DNA of 64,000 bases from an uncultured Odoribacter sp. (GTDB lineage Bacteria; Bacteroidota; Bacteroidia; Bacteroidales; Marinifilaceae): contig UQJP01000024.1 of assembly GCA_900541415.1 (NCBI GenBank), positions 7,295-71,294 on the forward strand. Direction: 5' to 3'. The notes beneath the pieces were generated by a model. The model was not told the origin of the DNA. It worked only from the letters and a program-made list of their open reading frames with translations, and did not search any database. Positions 52,467 through 61,197 of this stretch are shown here, piece after piece. Within the stretch, counting starts at the first letter, position 1. Each line of letters starts with the position of its first letter. The translations under genes and the position numbers were made by a program.

Positions 52467-53234
52467 TCAGTGATTTTGACGGGCATTGATGATAGCCAGG
52501 AAATCGTCGGCTTTCAGGGATGCACCACCGATCAAACCGCCGTCTACATCCGGGTTGGCAAACAGTTCGTCGGCGTTTTTAGCGTTACAGCTACCTCCGT
52601 AAAGGATTGAGGTGTTGTCGGCCACTTCCTTGCCATATTTTTCAGCCAGTACGCCCCGGATAAATGCGTGCATTTCCTGAGCTTGTGCAGAGGTTGCCGT
52701 TTTTCCGGTTCCGATTGCCCAAACCGGTTCGTAAGCAATGACAATGTGTGAGAATTGGTCGGCGGACAGGTTGAATAAACCGTTTTCCAACTGTGATTTT
52801 ACCACTTCGAAGTGTTTGTTGCTTTCTCTTTCAGCCAACACTTCACCTACACAGAAAATCACTTCCAGTTTGTTTTCCAGGGCGCGTTCCACTTTCTTAA
52901 CGAGGATAGCGTCGGTTTCTCCGTAGTAAGATCTTCTTTCAGAGTGTCCCAGAATGACATATTCTGCGCCCGTAGAAGCGATCATAGCGGCTGAAACTTC
53001 GCCTGTATAAGCTCCTGAAACTTCGGTAGCGCAGTTTTGTGCAGATACCTGAACAAAAGCGGGATCAACGATCTTGCTAACTTCAGACAGGTGGATGAAA
53101 GGTGTGCCGATAACGACGGTTACGCCCGTTGCTTTGGCAGCTTTTACTTTGCTGTTTACTTCTTTTGCCAGTTCAACACCTTCCTGAAGTGTTTTATTCA
53201 TTTTCCAGTTTCCTGCTACAATTTTTTTTCTCAT
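52467..53234 (-). CDS. tpiA: Triosephosphate isomerase
   Basis: 255 aa glycolytic enzyme that converts dihydroxyacetone phosphate to glyceraldehyde 3-phosphate. The N-terminal MRKKIVAGNWKMN, catalytic His region ILGHSERR, catalytic Glu in AYEPVWAIGTGKTA and the phosphate loop at ILYGGSCN are all intact. Downstream on the same strand lie terminator 52416-52447; upstream is the DoxX-like gene 40 bases away, in the order often seen in Bacteroides. Confidence 0.97.
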   Translation of the reverse strand: MRKKIVAGNWKMNKTLQEGVELAKEVNSKVKAAKATGVTVVIGTPFIHLSEVSKIVDPAFVQVSAQNCATEVSGAYTGEVSAAMIASTGAEYVILGHSERRSYYGETDAILVKKVERALENKLEVIFCVGEVLAERESNKHFEVVKSQLENGLFNLSADQFSHIVIAYEPVWAIGTGKTATSAQAQEMHAFIRGVLAEKYGKEVADNTSILYGGSCNAKNADELFANPDVDGGLIGGASLKADDFLAIINARQNH

Positions 53235-53274
53235 GGTTTATGTTTTTAATTCAAAAATGATACGATGGTATAAG

Positions 53275-54522
53275 TTATTTCACCTGTCTTTTGTATTTAC
53301 GTGCCATGTAATAGCCCAGGCAACACAAATATAGTAAAATCAGGGAATAAACCACGTAACGGTCTGTGATGTTTTGTTGTTCCAGCAGGCAGTAGGAAGT
53401 TAAATCCTTGTCCTGTAAATCCTCCACTTCCGGCAGGTCGCGGTGCGCCCATTTGTCGATCACCGTGCCTTTGCGCAATAAGACCAGTCCGGGATTGGAA
53501 CGGATCATGGTTTTTAGCTGTATTTCATCGGTAGAACAAAATTCATAGTTCACGTCGTGCGCCTGGATATACTTTTGCACATCGTCGGCATTGGAGGCGG
53601 TCAGCCCGTAGAACCGATAGCCCTTATCCTGAGCGTAAGCCGCCAGTTTATTCAGTTTGTCCTGATTTTCGGGGGCTGTTTTGTTGATGTTGTAAGCCAC
53701 TGCTAAAAAGGTGTAGTTCTCGTCGTCCAGCACTTCTTCGGTGATGTTGCCGAATTCGGGGTGCTCGATCACAAAGTCGTGGATCGGGGCTTTATAGCCT
53801 TCGCGGATCAGTTTTTCTTCGGTGCTGTGGTGTTCCCAGTTCAGGGTGTCCTGCCAGGGAAAGTTTTCTTCGGTAAAGTCCTGAATTTCCCCCGTGTTTT
53901 TGTTTTTATATTTCAGCGTCAGTTTATATTCGTCGTGGGGCGCACCTTCGGGAATCCGCATGCCTTCCGAAATGTTTTTCCCGATGGCATAGGGGCGGAA
54001 ATCGAGGATCGGCAAGTGGCGGAAGGAATAAAATTCAATGCAAAGCATAAAAGCGATGCTGCATACCACCATGACGGTTTGTTCCAGAAAATTAAAGACC
54101 GACTTGAATTTGTTTTTGTTAAGGAAGATCACTAAGGTCATCAGCAGCAGGATGATGTTTTTCCAGAACGTTTCCCAATTGGTGAGGATCAGGGCATCGC
54201 CGAAGCAGCCGCAGTCCGTCACCGGGTTTTTGATGGCCAGAATGAGTGTCAGGGGGGTGAATACTCCCATGAACAATAAAGCGCCCCAGGCCGCCCATTT
54301 GGTTTTGATGTTCAGAAACAGGCAGACACCGATCATGAATTCCGCTAATGAAAGGAGAAAAGAGAAAAAAAGTGCGGAGAATGACATCCAGCTCATGCCG
54401 AAGGCGTAGAAATAATCTGTGAATTTATAATCCGATCCCAGCGGGTCGATTCCTTTGACAAAACCTGAATAGATGAATAAAGCTCCGACTAATATTCTGC
54501 AAATGTTCCTTAATAATTTCAT
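53275..54522 (-). CDS. DoxX/MauE-like membrane protein with thioredoxin-like C-terminal domain
   Basis: 415 aa. The first half has four transmembrane helices typical of DoxX/MauE-like proteins (RILVGALFIYSGFVKGIDPLG, FLLSLAEFMIGVCLFL, and others) with NPVTDCGCFGDAL containing a Cys pair. The second half is soluble (about 180-400) with a thioredoxin-like layout (YTFLAVAYNINKTAPENQDKLNKL, YRFYGLTASNADD), followed by one last hydrophobic helix. A redox role is plausible; it is conserved next to tpiA and DUF1599 in Bacteroidetes. Exact function is unknown. Confidence 0.85.
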   Translation of the reverse strand: MKLLRNICRILVGALFIYSGFVKGIDPLGSDYKFTDYFYAFGMSWMSFSALFFSFLLSLAEFMIGVCLFLNIKTKWAAWGALLFMGVFTPLTLILAIKNPVTDCGCFGDALILTNWETFWKNIILLLMTLVIFLNKNKFKSVFNFLEQTVMVVCSIAFMLCIEFYSFRHLPILDFRPYAIGKNISEGMRIPEGAPHDEYKLTLKYKNKNTGEIQDFTEENFPWQDTLNWEHHSTEEKLIREGYKAPIHDFVIEHPEFGNITEEVLDDENYTFLAVAYNINKTAPENQDKLNKLAAYAQDKGYRFYGLTASNADDVQKYIQAHDVNYEFCSTDEIQLKTMIRSNPGLVLLRKGTVIDKWAHRDLPEVEDLQDKDLTSYCLLEQQNITDRYVVYSLILLYLCCLGYYMARKYKRQVK

Positions 54523-54570
54523 GTTTCTTGTTCGATTTCTGTGTTTTTCCGGGAAATCCCGTTTCGATTT

Positions 54571-55140
54571 TTAGTTCAGGGGTTGGGTTGTATTTTCTTT
54601 TTCCACGATCAGGCGTATCAATGCGAATACGGAATAGTTGATCATGTCGTAGTAGTTAGCGTCTATGCCTTCCGAGATCAGGGTGTTGCCTTCGTTGTCC
54701 TCGATCTGTTTCGTGCGTTTGATCTTCATGAGGATTAAGTCGGTGTAGGAGCTGATCCGCATGCTGCGCCAGGCTTCGTCGTAATCGTGGTTTTTGTCGA
54801 GCATCAGTGATTTGGCGCGCTGGAAATAAGTGTCGTAAAGCCCGGCTATTTCTTCCTGGTCCGATTCTTCGGTTTCTCCCGCCGTTCCTCGTTCCAATTG
54901 AATCAGTCCCATGATGGAATAGTTGATGATTCCGATAAATTCCGGGATGATGCCTTCGTTCACTTTGGTTACTCCCTTCTTTTCAATACACCGGATGCGG
55001 TTGGCTTTGATAAATATCTGGTCGGTGATAGAGGTGGGGCGCAGGATGCGCCAGGCTGTGCCGTAATCGTGCATTTTCTTGACAAAGATGTCGCGGCAGG
55101 TATCTATCACGCTATCATATTCTTGTGCTGTGTTCGGCAT
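54571..55140 (-). CDS. DUF1599 family protein
   Basis: 189 aa from the ATG at 55140 (an upstream TTG at 55161 is excluded). The protein is an internal tandem duplication: a first copy (VKKMHDYGTAWRILRPTS, then FIGIINYSIMGLIQLE) and a second copy (LDKNHDYDEAWRSMRISS, then DMINYSVFALIRLI) have the same pattern. DUF1599 is common next to folP and tpiA in Bacteroidetes and has no known activity. It diverges from folP; the shared gap is 94 bases. Confidence 0.88.
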   Translation of the reverse strand: MPNTAQEYDSVIDTCRDIFVKKMHDYGTAWRILRPTSITDQIFIKANRIRCIEKKGVTKVNEGIIPEFIGIINYSIMGLIQLERGTAGETEESDQEEIAGLYDTYFQRAKSLMLDKNHDYDEAWRSMRISSYTDLILMKIKRTKQIEDNEGNTLISEGIDANYYDMINYSVFALIRLIVEKENTTQPLN

Positions 55141-55180
55141 AATTTGCGGGTTACATGACAAAATGTAAAAAAATCATTAT

Positions 55181-55188
55181 TATCTTTG
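55181..55188 (+). promoter_or_regulatory. -7 box of folP
   Basis: TATCTTTG at 55181-55188 matches the -7 pattern. No clear TTTG at -33. It lies 46 bases before the folP ATG. Confidence 0.5.
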
Positions 55189-55234
55189 AAAGTGTAAAAG
55201 TAAGAAATAGAATTGAAAATTGAAAATTTAGCTT

Positions 55235-56128
55235 ATGATAAAGATGCTGAAGATTGGCGGGGAAGTGCTCGATTTTTCAACCCCGGTGGTGATGGGGATT
55301 TTGAATGTTACCCCCGATTCTTTTTATGACGGGGGAAGTTATCAGAGTGAAGCAGAGGTGATCGGGCGTATTCACCGGATTGTAGAGGAAGGGGGAGGGA
55401 TTATCGATGTGGGAGCCTATTCTTCGCGTCCGGGGGCTGCCGTGGTCAGCGAAAAGGAAGAGATCGGACGGTTGATGCCTGCTGTGGAACTGATCCGCAA
55501 GTATTATCCGCATATCCCGGTTTCAATCGATACTTTCCGGGCTAAAGTGGCGAAAGAGGTCAATTCCTGTATGGGGCCTGTGATTGTGAACGATATTTCA
55601 GGCGGAACGATGGACGAGGCGATGTTCGGCTATGTGGCGGAGGCCGATATTCCGTATGTGATGATGCATATTCAGGGAACGCCTGAAACGATGCAGAAAA
55701 ATCCGGTGTATACCGATGTGGTGAAAGAGGTGGGACAATTTTTTCAGGAACGGATTGCCCGGCTGGAAGCTGCCGGATTCCGGCAGATTATTCTCGACCC
55801 GGGTTTCGGTTTCGGCAAGACTTTGCAGCATAATTACGAGCTGCTGAACGGCATGGAGGTTTATAAGCAACTGGAATACCCGCTATTGGTGGGTATTTCC
55901 CGCAAATCGATGATATATAAATTGTTGGGAGGTACGCCTGCTGATGCGCTGAACGGGACGACGGTATTGAATACCCTTTCCCTGTTGAAAGGTGCGGATA
56001 TTTTACGGGTGCACGATGTGAAAGAGGCTGTGGAAGCAGTGAAGGTTGTGGAGGCGATGCGGAATAGCGGCAAAAAGCAGGGAAGCCCGGGGGCTGTGAC
56101 GGCGGAACAGGTGGAGGGAAGTGAATAA
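55235..56128 (+). CDS. folP: Dihydropteroate synthase
   Basis: 297 aa folate enzyme that joins p-aminobenzoate to the pterin diphosphate; target of sulfonamides. Motifs MGILNVTPDSFYDGG, VDVGAYSSRPGA-like (IIDVGAYSSRPGA), ILDPGFGFGKT and LLVGISRKSMI are intact. The C-terminal 15 residues are a Gly/Glu-rich tail. It precedes a 279-base purine-rich gap and the SGNH gene. Confidence 0.96.
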   Translation: MIKMLKIGGEVLDFSTPVVMGILNVTPDSFYDGGSYQSEAEVIGRIHRIVEEGGGIIDVGAYSSRPGAAVVSEKEEIGRLMPAVELIRKYYPHIPVSIDTFRAKVAKEVNSCMGPVIVNDISGGTMDEAMFGYVAEADIPYVMMHIQGTPETMQKNPVYTDVVKEVGQFFQERIARLEAAGFRQIILDPGFGFGKTLQHNYELLNGMEVYKQLEYPLLVGISRKSMIYKLLGGTPADALNGTTVLNTLSLLKGADILRVHDVKEAVEAVKVVEAMRNSGKKQGSPGAVTAEQVEGSE

Positions 56129-56407
56129 AACCGGTTGTACGTGTGAGGCTGAATAAGAGGTAAGGCGGGAAAAGTGGAAGAAGGAAAGGGAGAGCGGGGA
56201 ATGGGAAAATGTGACGGAAAGGAAAAACGGCACGGATTGTTGTGCTGGGGGGGGAATGGAGGTCGAGAGCCGAAAAAAGGCGATAATCAGGGAGGTTAGT
56301 TGGAGTATTTAGGTTAGCCGGGGAGAGGCGGAATGCCCGGTGTGAAAACGAAATGAATGGAAGGCCGGAGAAGTCGGCATGAAACGAAAGATATAAAAAG
56401 AAAAGAA

Positions 56408-58138
56408 ATGATTAAAATCGGAATGTTGTGGTTATTGCTGCTGTTGGCGGTGATGCCTGGGTTTGCACAATGGAAATGGTTTAATCCGTTACAGGCGGAG
56501 AAAAATGTGGTGCAGGGACAAGGCTGGGACGAGGCTTTGCGGGGTACGTTCGTCCGTTTGCCCCAACAGGCGAAAGCGGAAGTTCGTGCTGCGGTGTGGG
56601 GGCTTTCCCAAAACAGTGCGGGACTGGCGGTGTGTTTTTATTCGAATGCCCCGCAAATCCGGGTGCGCTATCAGGTCACGGGCGGACGCGCCATGCCGCA
56701 TATGCCCGCAACGGGTGTTTCGGGAGTGGATTTGTATGCCCGGGGAGAGAACGGCGAGGAGTTGTGGTGTGCCGGGAAATATAGTTTCGGCGATACGATT
56801 GTTTATGATTTTCAAAAATTGGTTTATCGGGCGCGGCACGGAAAAGGGTATGAATATTGTCTTTACCTGCCTTTGTACAATTCGGTGAAATGGCTGGAAA
56901 TCGGCGTGCCGGAAGAGTCCGGTTTCGAGTTTGTACCCCGGCGCACCGAAAAGCCTATTGTGGTGTATGGCACTTCCATTGCTCAGGGAGCTTGCGCTTC
57001 CCGTCCCGGTATGGCATGGCCTTCTATCGTGGGGCGTAGATTCGACCGTCCGGTGGTGAATCTGGGCTTTTCCGGTAACGGCAAGCTGGAAAAAAATGTG
57101 CTGGCTTATGTGAATCAGATAGACGCTGCGGTTTATGTGCTGGATTGCATGCCGAATATGTATCCGGGCGACGATCCCGAAGAACTGTTGGTGACAGCCG
57201 TGGGACAAATCCGTTCCGAACATCCCCGGATTCCGGTCTTGATAACGGAGCATGACGGGTATACGAATGAGTTTACCAATCAGGAAAGTCAAAAGGCCTA
57301 TCAGGATGCCAACAAAGCTGCCCGCCGGGCATTCGAGCGGCTGAAACAGGCGGGTGACGAGAATTTGTATTACCTTTCTCATGAAGATATTGGGATGAAT
57401 ATGGAGGCGATGGTGGACGGGGTACATTCTACCGATTGGGGGATGGTGTTGTATGCCGGAGCTTACGAAAAGATTTTGAGGGGTATTTTGCAGGAGCCGG
57501 AAGGGCGATATAAAACGATGCGTCCCGTACGACAAAGACGGGAAGCGGGAGGTTACGACTGGAATGGACGGCACGAGCAACTGTTGCAAATGAATCGGGA
57601 GAGCGCTCCGGAACGGGTGATCTTAGGAAACTCGATTGTGCATTATTGGGGTGGAAAACCTGCCGTTATTTGGAAAAACGGTGCTAAGGTATGGGATAAA
57701 TGGCTGGAGCCTGCCGGATTCCGTAATTTAGGATTCGGTTGGGACAGGATCGAGAATGTGCTTTGGCGGGTGTACCACGATGAGTTGTCGGGCTATGAGG
57801 CGAAACAGGTGGTGCTGATGATCGGTACTAATAATTTAGGCGATTCCACAGACGAGGAAATTGCAGAAGGAATCTGCTTTTTGGCCGGAGCAATCCGTAT
57901 GCGTCAGCCTTCGGCCGAGGTGAAAGTGGTGGGCATATTGCCCCGCCGGGATATGGAGGAACGTGTCCGGGAACTGAATACAAAAATCCGGGCTTTATTG
58001 CCTGCCGGAATTGTGTTTACGGATGCCGGAGAATCTTTGCTGAATGCGCAGGGAAAGATCGACGAATCCTTGTTCCGCGATGGCTTGCATCCCAATGAAA
58101 AGGGATATGGACGGATAGTAAAGAAGGTAAGGAAATAA
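56408..58138 (+). CDS. Secreted esterase with two SGNH/GDSL domains
   Basis: 576 aa from the ATG at 56408, where a signal peptide starts (WLLLLLAVMPGFAQ); an upstream ATG at 56357 lacks a signal shape. An N-terminal carbohydrate-binding-like region is followed by a first SGNH domain (VVYGTSIAQGACAS, NLGFSGNGK, DGVHSTDWGM) and a second SGNH domain (VILGNSIVHYWGG, LGFGWDRIE, LMIGTNNLGD, DGLHPNEKGY). Both keep a Ser and an Asp-x-x-His. They may act on acetyl groups of surface or dietary glycans. Confidence 0.85.
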   Translation: MIKIGMLWLLLLLAVMPGFAQWKWFNPLQAEKNVVQGQGWDEALRGTFVRLPQQAKAEVRAAVWGLSQNSAGLAVCFYSNAPQIRVRYQVTGGRAMPHMPATGVSGVDLYARGENGEELWCAGKYSFGDTIVYDFQKLVYRARHGKGYEYCLYLPLYNSVKWLEIGVPEESGFEFVPRRTEKPIVVYGTSIAQGACASRPGMAWPSIVGRRFDRPVVNLGFSGNGKLEKNVLAYVNQIDAAVYVLDCMPNMYPGDDPEELLVTAVGQIRSEHPRIPVLITEHDGYTNEFTNQESQKAYQDANKAARRAFERLKQAGDENLYYLSHEDIGMNMEAMVDGVHSTDWGMVLYAGAYEKILRGILQEPEGRYKTMRPVRQRREAGGYDWNGRHEQLLQMNRESAPERVILGNSIVHYWGGKPAVIWKNGAKVWDKWLEPAGFRNLGFGWDRIENVLWRVYHDELSGYEAKQVVLMIGTNNLGDSTDEEIAEGICFLAGAIRMRQPSAEVKVVGILPRRDMEERVRELNTKIRALLPAGIVFTDAGESLLNAQGKIDESLFRDGLHPNEKGYGRIVKKVRK

Positions 58139-58214
58139 TCTGGGTTGCACGATTATTTATTTGATTTATAAACAAAATACATGATATTAATTTTATTTAT
58201 TAAACAATTTATTT

Positions 58215-58222
58215 TATATTTG
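58215..58222 (+). promoter_or_regulatory. -7 box for the third NVEALA gene
   Basis: TATATTTG at 58215-58222 in a very AT-rich leader; the -33 position has TTTA instead of TTTG. It lies about 70 bases before the ATG at 58292. Confidence 0.4.
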
Positions 58223-58291
58223 TTATCATATTTGTACAAATTGTGATAATTTATTGTAAAATTTAGTTGTTTAATAAGTAAAATTTGAATT

Positions 58292-58636
58292 ATGAAAAAA
58301 ATTGTATTAGGAATTTTTATAGTAATTTTAATTGCTTTGGTAGGTATCCGTTTTAATAATTTGCAGGCGTCTGAAAATGTTTTGTTGGCTAATATTGAAG
58401 CGTTGGCTGACCCAGAAAATGAAGGAGGATGGTTTAGGGAGGATAAAGATTGTGAATATACTTTTACAGGACAAAAGAATACATCTTTTTCACTGACAAT
58501 AGGAAGTAATGTTATTTCTGGTAAATATGATAACGATGGAAAATATGTGTATACAGTAAAAGATGGTAAAACTCATTGTACTTCGGGAGGTCATGAGCAA
58601 TGTACTGCACGTTATTGTCCTGTTGTAATCAATTGA
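58292..58636 (+). CDS. NVEALA-family exported peptide (NIEALA variant)
   Basis: 114 aa. N-terminal helix KIVLGIFIVILIALVG is followed by ANIEALAD at about residues 34-41, a close variant of the family motif. The mature part is longer than in the other two peptides, with four Cys (KDCEYT, THCTSGGHEQCTARYC). It lies on the other strand, about 16 kb from the main cluster, followed by its own strong terminator (58651-58690) and then a propeller gene. The low GC content of 58.2-59.9 kb contrasts with its neighbours. Confidence 0.82.
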   Translation: MKKIVLGIFIVILIALVGIRFNNLQASENVLLANIEALADPENEGGWFREDKDCEYTFTGQKNTSFSLTIGSNVISGKYDNDGKYVYTVKDGKTHCTSGGHEQCTARYCPVVIN

Positions 58637-58650
58637 TATTGTTTAATTAG

Positions 58651-58690
58651 AATGACTTTCGAACTTTTACGAAAGTCATTCTGTTTTTTT
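58651..58690 (+). terminator. Terminator between NVEALA gene and propeller gene
   Basis: AATGACTTTCG (58651-58661) pairs perfectly with CGAAAGTCATT (58670-58680), then CTGTTTTTTT. It should end most transcripts of the peptide and lower propeller expression. Confidence 0.88.
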
Positions 58691-58710
58691 GACTATTTTA
58701 TGATACGCAT

Positions 58711-59868
58711 ATGAAAATTATTTTATTTATTATAACGGTTCTTTGTTTATATAGTTGTAGAAAAGAGAAAACGCTATCTGAAAAGATTATTCATTTTAAT
58801 TTGGAGCAAGAGGCAAAGAATATACATTCCACCTCTTTGATAAAAGACTGTAAAATCATTCCTCTTGAAACACGGGATAGTGTGTTAATCGGTGCGATAG
58901 ATAAGGCGATTGTTTATCAGGACAGGTTGTATGTGGGCGATTTTTCAAAGACGAATGCGGTGTATATCTTCGATATGCAGGGAAAGTTTTGCCATAAGAT
59001 CAGCCGTCAGGGACGGGGGCCGGAGGAATATTTGCGGTTGTATGATATGTTTATCGATCCTCATACGGGAGAGTTGAAATTATTATCGAGAATTGATAGA
59101 AGGATTTTGGCGTTTAGCGGGGATGGAAAAGTCTTTAAAGGCGTACAAAAGATTCCTAAAATGTTTATGGAATTGGTTCCCTCTCAAAACGGTTATGTCG
59201 GTTTTTCTGCCAATTACAGTGAAGACAGGGGAAATCCGTTTAATTTATGGTTACTGGATAAGGATATGCAGATTACCGGAAAGGAATTTCGTATCGATCC
59301 TGTATGGGAGAGTAAATGGTCGAGTAATGTGACGGTTTTTTCAAATTTTCGGGATACTGTTTGCTATGTTCCGGCTGTTCAGAATTTCGGTGTTTATAAA
59401 TTGGACGGAGAGCATTTTTCTTTGGCATATTCGTTTGATTTTGGTAAAAACCAGATTCCTGTTGCTGATATGACTTACGATGAATATTTGAAATATAGCA
59501 GGGAGCATCCGGAATATGTTACCCGATTGGATCGTTTTCAGGAAACCGACCGTTTTTTGATTTGTCAGTTTTTATTTAACGGACAAAATCGTTTGGGACT
59601 TTACGATAAAGAGAACGCACAAACGTTTGTCTGTTCTCTTTCGCCTTATGCGGGGAAATATTTTATTTCTTTTGGGAATATTGTGAATTTTTCATCTGAT
59701 TATTTGATTACAAGTGTCAATGCTTCGGAAATGCAAGAGAAATTAAGAGGCAAAAATCAATATGTCAATTTTGAGGAAGATTATCCCGAACAGATTAAAA
59801 GGATGAGAGAGGAATTTACAGGTATAGAAGAAGATTCTAATCCCTGTGTGGTGATTTATTCTTTTTAG
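58711..59868 (+). CDS. 6-bladed beta-propeller lipoprotein
   Basis: 385 aa lipoprotein (FIITVLCLYSC). Blade repeats are clear: VYIFDMQGKFCHKISRQGRGPEEYLRLYD (family motif HKISRQGRGPEEYL), then ELKLLSRIDRRILAFSGDGK, LGLYDKENAQTFVC and others. It follows the third NVEALA peptide and its terminator and is transcribed in the same direction. By sequence it is the most typical of the four propellers in the window. Function unknown. Confidence 0.87.
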   Translation: MKIILFIITVLCLYSCRKEKTLSEKIIHFNLEQEAKNIHSTSLIKDCKIIPLETRDSVLIGAIDKAIVYQDRLYVGDFSKTNAVYIFDMQGKFCHKISRQGRGPEEYLRLYDMFIDPHTGELKLLSRIDRRILAFSGDGKVFKGVQKIPKMFMELVPSQNGYVGFSANYSEDRGNPFNLWLLDKDMQITGKEFRIDPVWESKWSSNVTVFSNFRDTVCYVPAVQNFGVYKLDGEHFSLAYSFDFGKNQIPVADMTYDEYLKYSREHPEYVTRLDRFQETDRFLICQFLFNGQNRLGLYDKENAQTFVCSLSPYAGKYFISFGNIVNFSSDYLITSVNASEMQEKLRGKNQYVNFEEDYPEQIKRMREEFTGIEEDSNPCVVIYSF

Positions 59869-60028
59869 AAGAAATGGCGGTTGAAATTTTTGGAAGAAAG
59901 AGCCGGAATTTTTAAAGGAGAGGGGGGAAGTGTTCCGGATTTTATATAAAAAAGCCATTATATAAGTTTTAAAATGGAACATAAAATATTTGAAAATAAT
60001 TTCGGTCGGGAAGCGAACAAAGGTATAG

Positions 60029-60068
60029 AAAAAGGCTGTTTTTAACTTGATGTGATAAATGCCTTTTT
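60029..60068. terminator. Possible terminator between propeller and tatC2
   Basis: AAAAAGGC (60029-60036) pairs with GCCTTTTT (60061-60068) around a 24-base loop. The long loop makes it weaker, but it lies between convergent genes and has a T-run. Confidence 0.45.
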
Positions 60069-60149
60069 ATCGTTTACGTATTTTGCATGCGGTAATCGAC
60101 GATGGAAATTTATTTCTTAAAAGGTGAATCGTTTTTTTCGTTCCTGACT

Positions 60150-60927
60150 TTATCTATGATTTGTTTTCACAATCCAAATACTCACTTCATACAGCACCCA
60201 CATGGGTAACGCGACGAGTGAAAGGGTGAAAACATCCGAGGTGGGCGTGATGACTGCTGCGATGATAAGGATAATTACAACGGCATGTTTGCGGTAGTGA
60301 CGCATGAAATCGGCCGAGAGAAAGCCTAATTTGGCGAATAGCCACGAAAGAATCGGAATTTCAAAAACGATGCCCATTGCAAGGCACATCATCACAAGCG
60401 TCGAGATATATGAGTCGAGCGTGATAAGATTATTCACATCGTCGCTCACCTGATAAGTTCCCAAAAAGCGGAATGTCAGCGGAAAAATGAGGAAGTAACT
60501 AACCAGTACCCCCAGGGAGAACATTGCGTAGCCGCCTCCGACCATCTGCATGGCATACCTCCGTTCGTTATCATACAGTGCCGGAGAAACAAATCGGAAC
60601 AACTGATACAGGATATAAGGCGACGCACACAGCACTCCGGCGCACAGGGCCGTCTTCATGTGGATGATGAACTGCTGTGCCAAACCCGTGTTGATAAGCT
60701 GTACGGAACGGTTCCACGACTCCTCCTGCCCATGCTGCCATCCGGTCGAGTAGCCGATAGGTGACGAATCCGTCATTTTTCGGCGCAAGCACAACGTTGA
60801 AGAGTTGCTCTTTAAAAAAGAATGCAGCGATGCCGAACACGACGGCTACGGCGACGATCTTCCCGATTGTCGCCCGCAGCACGTCTAAATGTTCCCAAAA
60901 AGATTGTGTGTTCGTTTCGGCCGCCAT
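60150..60927 (-). pseudogene. tatC: Second tatC with a frameshift
   Basis: The ATG at 60927 starts ETNTQSFWEHLDVLRATIG, a TatC N-terminus, and the frame runs to about 60705 (VEPF). The rest of the protein, from VQLINTGLAQQFIIHMKTA to the end (60150), is in another frame. Comparison with the intact tatC (GQPSIQVEPFDIELINIEL) places a shift, equal to a loss of two bases or a gain of one, just after VEPF. It is directly downstream of a second tatA. Either it is a decaying copy or the sequence has a local error. Confidence 0.85.
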
Positions 60928-60930
60928 CGG

Positions 60931-61131
60931 TTATTCTTTTCGTTCGAACTCTTTGATCTCTTCGAGCTCTTTTTCTGCATGATTCATCCCTTCTTTGAAG
61001 GAACGAACTCCTTTACCGATGCCCTTCATTAGTTCAGGAATCTTTTTGCCGCCGAAGAACAGCAGCACTACCAATGCGATCAGCAGCACTTCCTGCATAC
61101 CGATACCGCCAATAAAAAGTGGTGTCATCAT
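60931..61131 (-). CDS. tatA: Second TatA
   Basis: 66 aa, helix GMQEVLLIALVVLLFFGG followed by KKIPELMKGIGKGVRSFKEG and an acidic tail. Clear paralogue of the tatA at 47943-48137. It is 3 bases from the broken tatC copy. Such second Tat pairs occur in accessory gene blocks with oxidoreductases of Bacteroidales, which fits the neighbours here. Confidence 0.93.
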   Translation of the reverse strand: MMTPLFIGGIGMQEVLLIALVVLLFFGGKKIPELMKGIGKGVRSFKEGMNHAEKELEEIKEFERKE

Positions 61132-61197
61132 TATTTGTTTTTAATTATCGGTTATTTCAGACAGTCCAATATCTATGTTGCTTGTTTTGATCTCTAA

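Noticed and set aside
60018..60025. Minus-strand TACCTTTG box between the propeller gene and tatC2
   Set aside because: It would drive only antisense RNA into the propeller gene and has no -33 match.
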